DNA of 64,000 nucleotides from Limnoperna fortunei (lineage: Eukaryota > Mollusca > Bivalvia > Mytilida > Modiolidae), in contig OX104122.1 in the NCBI GenBank assembly GCA_944474755.1, positions 2,164,751 to 2,228,750 of the forward strand, given 5' to 3'. Positions 56,163 to 64,000 of this stretch are shown in pieces. Every line of letters begins with the position of its first letter. Position 1 is the first letter of the stretch. The notes beneath the pieces were generated by a model that did no database searches, was not told the origin of the DNA, and was given only the letters and a program-made list of their open reading frames with translations. The position numbers were made by a program, and so were the translations under genes.

Positions 56163-59100
56163 ATTTCAAGACTGTTAGTATGTACCCTGCTGCCCCTCCC
56201 CTTATAAGACTATTAGTTTGCACCCTGCTGCCCCTACCCTTATAAGATTGTAAGTATGTATCCTGCTGCCCAACCCCTTATAAGACTGTTAGTATGCACC
56301 CTGCTGCCCCTCCCCTTATAAGACTGTTAGCATGCACCCTGCTGCCCCTCCCCATAAAAGACTGTTAGTATGCACACTGCTGCCCCTCCCCTAATAAGAC
56401 TTAGTATGCACCCTGCTGCTCCTCCCCTTATAAGACTGTTAGTATGCACCCTGCTGCCACTCCCCATTAAACACTGTTAGTATGCACCCTGCTGCCCCTC
56501 CCCTAATAAGACTGTTAGTATGCACCATGCTGCCCCTCCCCTTATAAGACTGTTAGTATGCACCCTGCTACCCCTCCCCTAATAAGACTGTTATTATGCA
56601 CTCTGCTGCCCCTCCCCTTATAAGACTGTTAGTATGCACCCTGCTGCCCCACCCCTTATAAGACTGTTATTATGCACCCTGCTGCCCCTCCCCTTATAAG
56701 ACTATTAGTATGTACCCTACTGCCCCTCCCCTTATAAGACTGTAAGTATGCACCTGCTGCCCCTCACCTTATAAGACTGTTAGTATGTACCCTGCTGCCC
56801 CTCACCTTATAAGACTGTTATTATGCACCCTGCTGCCCCTCCCCTTATAAGACTGTTAGTATGTTCCCTGCTGCCCCTCCCCTTATAAGACTGTTAGTAT
56901 GCACCTGCTGCCCCTCACCTTATAAGACTGTTATTATGCACCCTGCTGCCCCTCCCCTTATAAGACTGTTAGTATGCACCCTGCTGCCCCTCACCTTATA
57001 AGACTGTTATTATGCACCCTGCTGCCCCTCCCCTTATAAGACTGTTATTATGCACCCTGCTGCCCCTCACCTTATCAGACTGTTATTATGCACCCTGCTG
57101 CCCCTCCCCTTATAAGACTGTTAGTATGCACCCTGCTGCCCCTCACCTTATAAGACTGTTAGTATGCACCCTGCTGCCCCTCACCTTATCAGACTGTTAT
57201 TATGCACCCTGCTGCCCCTCCCCTTATAAGACTGTTAGTATGCACCCTGCTGCCCCTCCCCTTATAAGACTGTTAGTATGCACCCTGCTGCCCCTCCCCT
57301 TATAAGACTGTTAGTATGCACCCTGCTGCCCATCACCTTATCAGACTGTTATTATGCACCCTGCTGCCCCTCCCCTTATAAGACTGTTATTATGCACCCT
57401 GCTGCCCATCACCTTATAAGACTGTTAGTATGCACCCTGCTGCCCCTCACCTTATAAGACTGTTAGTATGCACCCTGCTGCCCATCACCTTATCAGACTG
57501 TTATTATGCACCCTGCTGCCCCTCACCTTATAAGACTGTTATTATGCACCCTGCTGCCCCTCCCCTTATAAGACTGTTATTATGCACCCTGCTGCCCCTC
57601 ACCTTATCAGACTGTTATTATGCACCCTGCTGCCCCTCCCCTTATAAGACTGTTAGTATGCACCCTGCTGCCCCTCCCCTTATAAGACTGTTATTATGCA
57701 CCCTGCTGCCCCTCACCTTATCAGACTGTTATTATGCACCCTGCTGCCCCTCCCCTTATCAGACTGTTATTATGCACCCTGCTGCCCATCACCTTATCAG
57801 ACTGTTATTATGCACCCTGCTGCCCCTCACCTTATAAGACTGTTATTATGCACCCTGCTGCCCCTCCCCTTATAAGACTGTTATTATGCACCCTGCTGCC
57901 CCTCACCTTATCAGACTGTTATTATGCACCCTGCTGCCCCTCCCCTTATAAGACTGTTATTATGCACCCTGCTGCCCCTCACCTTATCAGACTGTTATTA
58001 TGCACCCTGCTGCCCCTCCCCTTATCAGACTGTTATTATGCACCCTGCTGCCCCTCACCTTATAAGACTGTTATTATGCACCCTGCTGCCCCTCACCTTA
58101 TAAGACTGTTAGTATGCACCCTGCTGCCCATCACCTTATCAGACTGTTATTATGCACCCTGCTGCCCCTCCCCTTATAAGACTGTTAGTATGCACCCTGC
58201 TGCCCCTCCCCTTATAAGACTGTTAGTATGCACCCTGCTGCCCCTCACCTTATCAGACTGTTATTATGCACCCTGCTGCCCCTCCCCTTATAAGACTGTT
58301 AGTATGCACCCTGCTGCCAATCACCTAATAAGACTGTTATTATGCACCCTGCTGCCCCTCCCCTTATAAGACTGTTAGTATGCATCCTGCTGCCCCTCCC
58401 CTTATAAGGCTGTTAGTATGCACCTGCTGCCCCTCACCGTATACATGTAAGACTGTTAGTATGCACACTGCTGCCCCTCCCCTTATAAGACTGTTATTAT
58501 GAACCCTGCTGCCCCTCCCCTTATAAGACTGTTGGTATGCACCCTGCTGCCCCTCACCTTATAAGACTGTTATTATGCACCCTGCTGCCCCACCCCTTAT
58601 AAGACTGTTATTATGCACCCTGCTGCCCCTCCCCTTATAAGACTATTAGTATGTACCCTACTGCCCCTCCCCTTATAAGACTGTAAGTATGCACCCTGCT
58701 GCCCCTCACCTTATAAGACTATTAGTATGTACCCTACTGCCCCTCCCCTTATAAGACTGTTATTATGCACCCTGCTGCCCCTACCCTTATTAGACTGTTA
58801 GTATGCACCCTGCTGCCCCTACCCTTATTAGACTGTTATTATGCACCCTGCTGCCCCTCACCTTATAAGACTGTTATTATACACCCTGCTGCCCCTCACC
58901 TTATAAGACTGTTATTATGCACCCTGCTGCCCCTCACCTTATAAGACTGTTAGTATGTACCCTGCTGCCCCTCCCCTTATAAGACTGTTATTATACACCC
59001 TGCTGCCCCTCACCTTATAAGACTGTTATTATACACCCTGCTGCCCCTCACCTTATAAGACTGTTATTATGCACCCTGCTGCCCCTCACCTTATAAGACT

Positions 59101-62100
59101 GTTAGTATGTACCCTGCTGCCCCTCCCCTTATAAGACTGTTATTATACACCCTGCTGCCCCTCACCTTATAAGACTGTTATTATACACCCTGCTGCCCCT
59201 CACCTTATAAGACTGTTAGTATGCACCTGCTGCCCCTCACCGTATACATGTAAGACTGTTAGTATGCACCCTGCTGCCCCTCACCTTATAAGACTGTTAT
59301 TATGCACCCTGCTGCCCCTCACCTTATAAGACTGTTAGTATGCACCCTGCTGCCCATCACCTTATCAGACTGTTATTATGCACCCTGCTGCCCCTCCCCT
59401 TATAAGACTGTTAGTATGCACCCTGCTGCCCCTCCCCTTATAAGACTGTTATTATGCACCCTGCTGCCCCTCACCTTATCAGACTGTTATTATGCACCCT
59501 GCTGCCCCTCCCCTTATAAGACTGTTAGTATGCACCCTGCTGCCCATCACCTTATAAGACTGTTATTATGCACCCTGCTGCCCCTCCCCTTATAAGACTG
59601 TTAGTATGCACCCTGCTGCCCCTCCCCTCATAAGGCTGTTAGTATGCACCTGCTGCCCCTCACCGTATACATGTAAGACTGTTAGTATGCACACTGCTGC
59701 CCCTCCCCTTATAAGACTGTTATTATGAACCCTGCTGCCCCTCCCCTAATAAGACTGTTGGTATGCACCCTGCTGCCCCTCACCTTATAAGACTGTTATT
59801 ATGCACCCTGCTGCCCCACCCCTTATAAGACTGTTATTATGCACCCTGCTGCCCCTCCCCTTATAAGACTATTAGTATGTACCCTACTGCCCCTCCCCTT
59901 ATAAGACTGTAAGTATGCACCTGCTGCCCCTCACCTTATAAGACTGTTATTATACACCCTGCTGCCCCTCACCTTATAAGACTGTTATTATGCACCCTGC
60001 TGCCCCTCACCTTATAAGACTGTTAGTATGTACCCTGCTGCCCCTCCCCTTATAAGACTGTTATTATGCACCCTGCTGCCCCTCACCTTATAAGACTGTT
60101 ATTATGCACCCTGCTGCCCCTCCCCTTATAAGGCTGTTAGTATGCACCTGCTGCCCCTCACCGTATACATGTAAGACTGTTAGTATGCACCCTGCTGCCC
60201 CTCCCCTTATAAGACTGTTAGTATGTACCCTGCTGCCCCTCCCATAATAAGACTGTTAGCATGTTCCCTGCTGCCCCTCCCCTTATAAGACTGTTAGTAT
60301 GCACCTGCTGCCCCTCACCTTATAAGACTGTTATTATGCACCCTGCTGCCCCTCCCCTTATAAGACTGTTAGTATGCACCCTGCTGCCCCTCACCTTATA
60401 AGACTGTTATTATGCACCCTGCTGCCCCTCCCCTTATAAGACTGTTAGTATGCACCCTGCTGCCCCTCCCCTTATAAGACTGTTATTATGCACCCTGCTG
60501 CCCCTCCCCTTATAAGACTGTTAGTATGTACCCTGCTGCCCCTCCCCTTATAAGACTGTTATTATGCACCCTGCTGCCCCTCACCTTATCAGACTGTTAT
60601 TATGCACCCTGCTGCCCCTCCCCTTATAAGACTGTTAGTATGCACCCTGCTGCCCCTCCCCTTATAAGACTGTTAGTATGCACCCTGCTGCCCCTCACCT
60701 TATAAGACTGTTATTATGCACCCTGCTGCCCCTCCCCTTATAAGACTGTTAGTATGCACCCTGCTGCCTCTCCCCTTATAAAGCTGTTAGTATGCACCTG
60801 CTGCCCCTCACCGTATACATGTAAGACTGTTAGTATGCACACTGCTGCCCCTCCCCTTATAAGACTGTTATTATGAACCCTGCTGCCCCTCCCCTAATAA
60901 GACTGTTGGTATGCACCCTGCTACCCCTCACCTTATAAGACTGTTAGTATGCACCCTGCTGCCCCTCCCCTAATAAAACTGTTAGTATGCACCCTGCTGG
61001 CCCTCCCCTTATAAGACTATTAGTATGCACACTGATGCCCTCGCCTTATAAGACTGTTATTATGCACCCTGCTGCCCCTCCCATTATCAGACTGTTAGGA
61101 TGCACCTGCTGCCCCTCCCTGTATACATGGAAGACTGTTTGTATGCACACTGCTGCCCCTCCCCTTATAAGACTGTTAGTATGCACCCTGCTGCCCCTCA
61201 CCTTATAAGACTGTTATTATGCACCCTGCTGCCCCTCCCCTTATAAGACTGTTATTATGCACCCTGCTGCCCCACCCCTTATAAGACTGTTATTATGCAC
61301 CCTGCTGCCCCTCCCCTTATAAGACTATTAGTATGTACCCTACTGCCCCTCCCCTTATAAGACTGTAAGTATGCACCCTGCTGCCCCTCACCTTATAAGA
61401 CTATTAGTATGTACCCTACTGCCCCTCCCCTTATAAGACTGTTATTATGCACCCTGCTGCCCCTACCCTTATTAGACTGTTAGTATGCACCCTGCTGCCC
61501 CTACCCTTATTAGACTGTTATTATGCACCCTGCTGCCCCTCACCATATAAGACTGTTATTATACACCCTGCTGCCCCTCACCTTATAAGACTGTTATTAT
61601 GCACCCTGCTGCCCCTCACCTTATAAGACTGTTAGTATGTACCCTGCTGCCCCTCCCCTTATAAGACTGTTATTATACACCCTGCTGCCCCTCACCTTAT
61701 AAGACTGTTATTATACACCCTGCTGCCCCTCACCTTATAAGACTGTTATTATGCACCCTGCTGCCCCATACCTTATAAGACTGTTATTATGCACCCTGCT
61801 GCCCCTCCCCTTATAAGGCTGTTAGTATGCACCTGCTGCCCCTCACCGTATACATGTAAGACTGTTAGTATGCACCCTGCTGCCCCTCACCTTATAAGAC
61901 TGTTATTATGCACCCTGCTGCCCCTCACCTTATAAGACTGTTAGTATGCACCCTGCTGCCCCTCCCCTTATCAGACTGTTATTATGCACCCTGCTGCCCC
62001 TCCCCTTATAAGACTGTTAGTATGCACCCTGCTGCCCCTCCCCTTATAAGACTGTTATTATGCACCCTGCTGCCCCTCACCTTATCAGACTGTTATTATG

Positions 62101-64000
62101 CACCCTGCTGCCCCTCCCCTTATAAGACTGTTAGTATGCACCCTGCTGCCCATCACCTTATAAGACTGTTATTATGCACCCTGCTGCCCCTCCCCTTATA
62201 AGACTGTTAGTATGCACCCTGCTGCCCCTCCCCTCATAAGGCTGTTAGTATGCACCTGCTGCCCCTCACCGTATACATGTAAGACTGTTAGTATGCACAC
62301 TGCTGCCCCTCCCCTTATAAGACTGTTATTATGAACCCTGCTGCCCCTCCCCTAATAAGACTGTTGGTATGCACCCTGCTGCCCCTCACCTTATAAGACT
62401 GTTATTATGCACCCTGCTGCCCCACCCCTTATAAGACTGTTATTATGCACCCTGCTGCCCCTCCCCTTATAAGACTATTAGTATGTACCCTACTGCCCCT
62501 CCCCTTATAAGACTGTAAGTATGCACCTGCTGCCCCTCACCTTATAAGACTGTTATTATACACCCTGCTGCCCCTCACCTTATAAGACTGTTATTATGCA
62601 CCCTGCTGCCCCTCACCTTATAAGACTGTTAGTATGTACCCTGCTGCCCCTCCCCTTATAAGACTGTTATTATGCACCCTGCTGCCCCTCACCTTATAAG
62701 ACTGTTATTATGCACCCTGCTGCCCCTCCCCTTATAAGGCTGTTAGTATGCACCTGCTGCCCCTCACCGTATACATGTAAGACTGTTAGTATGCACCCTG
62801 CTGCCCCTCCCCTTATAAGACTGTTAGTATGCACCCTGCTGCCCCTCCCATAATAAGACTGTTAGCATGTTCCCTGCTGCCCCTCCCCTTATAAGACTGT
62901 TAGTATGCACCTGCTGCCCCTCACCTTATAAGACTGTTATTATGCACCCTGCTGCCCCTCCCCTTATAAGACTGTTAGTATGCACCCTGCTGCCCCTCAC
63001 CTTATAAGACTGTTATTATGCACCCTGCTGCCCCTCCCCTTATAAGACTGTTAGTATGCACCCTGCTGCCCCTCCCCTTATAAGACTGTTATTATGCACC
63101 CTGCTGCCCCTCCCCTTATAAGACTGTTAGTATGTACCCTGCTGCCCCTCCCCTTATAAGACTGTTATTATGCACCCTGCTGCCCCTCACCTTATCAGAC
63201 TGTTATTATGCACCCCGCTGCCCCTCCCCTTATAAGACTGTTAGTATGCACCCTGCTGCCCCTCCCCTTATAAGACTGTTAGTATGCACCCTGCTGCCCC
63301 TCACCTTATAAGACTGTTATTATGCACCCTGCTGCCCCTCCCCTTATAAGACTGTTAGTATGCACCCTGCTGCCCCTCCCCTTATAAAGCTGTTAGTATG
63401 CACCTGCTGCCCCTCACCGTATACATGTAAGACTGTTAGTATGCACACTGCTGCCCCTCCCCTTATAAGACTGTTATTATGAACCCTGCTGCCCCTCCCC
63501 TAATAAGACTGTTGGTATGCACCCTGCTGCCCCTCACCTTATAAGACTGTTAGTATGCACCCTGCTGCCCCTCCCCTAATAAAACTGTTAGTATGCACCC
63601 TGCTGGCCCTCCCCTTATAAGACTATTAGTATGCACACTGATGCCCTCGCCTTATAAGACTGTTATTATGCACCCTGCTGCCCCTCCCATTATCAGACTG
63701 TTAGGATGCACCTGCTGCCCCTCCCTGTATACATGGAAGACTGTTTGTATGCACACTGCTGCCCCTCCCCTTATAAGACTGTTAGTATGCACCCTGCTGC
63801 CCCTCACCTTATAAGACTGTTATTATGCACCCTGCTGCCCCTCCCCTTATAAGACCGTTAGTATGCACCCTGCTGCCCTCCCCTAATAAGGCTGTTAGTA
63901 TGCACCCTGCTGCCCCTCCCCTTATAAGACCGTTAGTATGCACCCTGCTGCCCTCCCCTTATAAGGCTGTTAGTATGCACCCTGCTGCCCTCCCGTAATA
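56163..64000. repeat. 38-bp satellite, about 205 copies, with ~2.6-kb higher-order repeat; runs off the right edge
   Basis: The unit is AGACTGTTAGTATGCACCCT then GCTGCCCCTCCCCTTATA (38 bp). Variants mix TTAGTATG/TTATTATG, CTCCCC/CTCACC/CATCACC and TATAAG/TATCAG. A marker unit with CGTATACATGTAAG occurs at 59241, 59664, 60162 and 60812 and again exactly 2,606 bp later at 61847, 62270, 62768 and 63418. Stop-free units give repetitive MHPAAP..-type frames that are not genes. Confidence 0.98.

Noticed and set aside
57012..63814. MHPAAP../LIRLLVCTLLP repeat frames
   Set aside because: They are translations of the 38-bp satellite. 38 is not a multiple of 3, so frames end wherever a variant creates a stop.

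Overview
The window looks like nuclear DNA of a mollusc, most likely a bivalve. It is AT-rich, has long introns with canonical GT..AG splice sites, many 'acatgta' words, tRNA-derived SINEs with a CAAA-type tail, several TIR/foldback elements, and an extreme load of tandem repeats. By rough addition of the intervals listed here, close to half of the 64 kb is tandem array. The species assignment is inference from sequence style; no database was searched.

One real protein-coding gene is supported. It lies on the + strand from about 9.3 kb (possibly 8.8 kb) to 43,738. Thirteen exons (9316-9402, 10165-10266, 16094-16147, 26180-26240, 28380-28622, 29458-29994, 30313-30419, 32527-32980, 39016-39791, 40410-40440, 41219-41487, 42278-42305, 43146-43738) join in one uninterrupted frame of 3,342 nt, giving 1,113 residues plus a stop. 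The domain order is ankyrin repeats, Roc GTPase (P-loop, DFGGQ, THKD), COR, Death domain, second Death domain, and a Ser/Thr/Gln-rich tail. It is a ROCO-family signalling GTPase with DAPK1-like domain order but no kinase in the window. The initiator exon is unproven.

Layout: 1-2.3 kb short tandem arrays; 2.3-9.3 kb upstream region with a GGTACC/CATGGACAGG array, small palindromes and one candidate secreted-peptide ORF; 9.3-43.7 kb the ROCO gene, whose introns hold 40-, 133-, 73/79-, 90-, 127- and 60-bp arrays, two copies of an 800-850-bp TIR element, a foldback MITE, a PIF/Harbinger-like element, SINEs and a decayed reverse-transcriptase fragment; 44-47.2 kb a 171-bp-repeat element between two oppositely oriented arrays of a 16/17-bp motif; 47.8-50.4 kb a 40-bp array and a degenerate array; 50.4-52.3 kb a SINE and a retroelement fragment split by an 8-bp-TSD insertion; 52.4-53.4 kb a 55-bp array; 53.4-56.1 kb mostly unique DNA with two large foldbacks; 56.2 kb to the right edge a 38-bp satellite with a roughly 2.6-kb higher-order repeat.

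No operon, CRISPR array, rRNA gene or free-standing tRNA gene is present. Very long open frames inside the arrays (up to 1,070 codons) are by-products of stop-free repeat units. The most notable points are the tandem Death-domain ROCO gene, its unusually long P-loop-to-DFGGQ spacer, an in-frame extension of its GTPase exon into retroelement sequence, and several insertions whose target-site duplications can be read directly.
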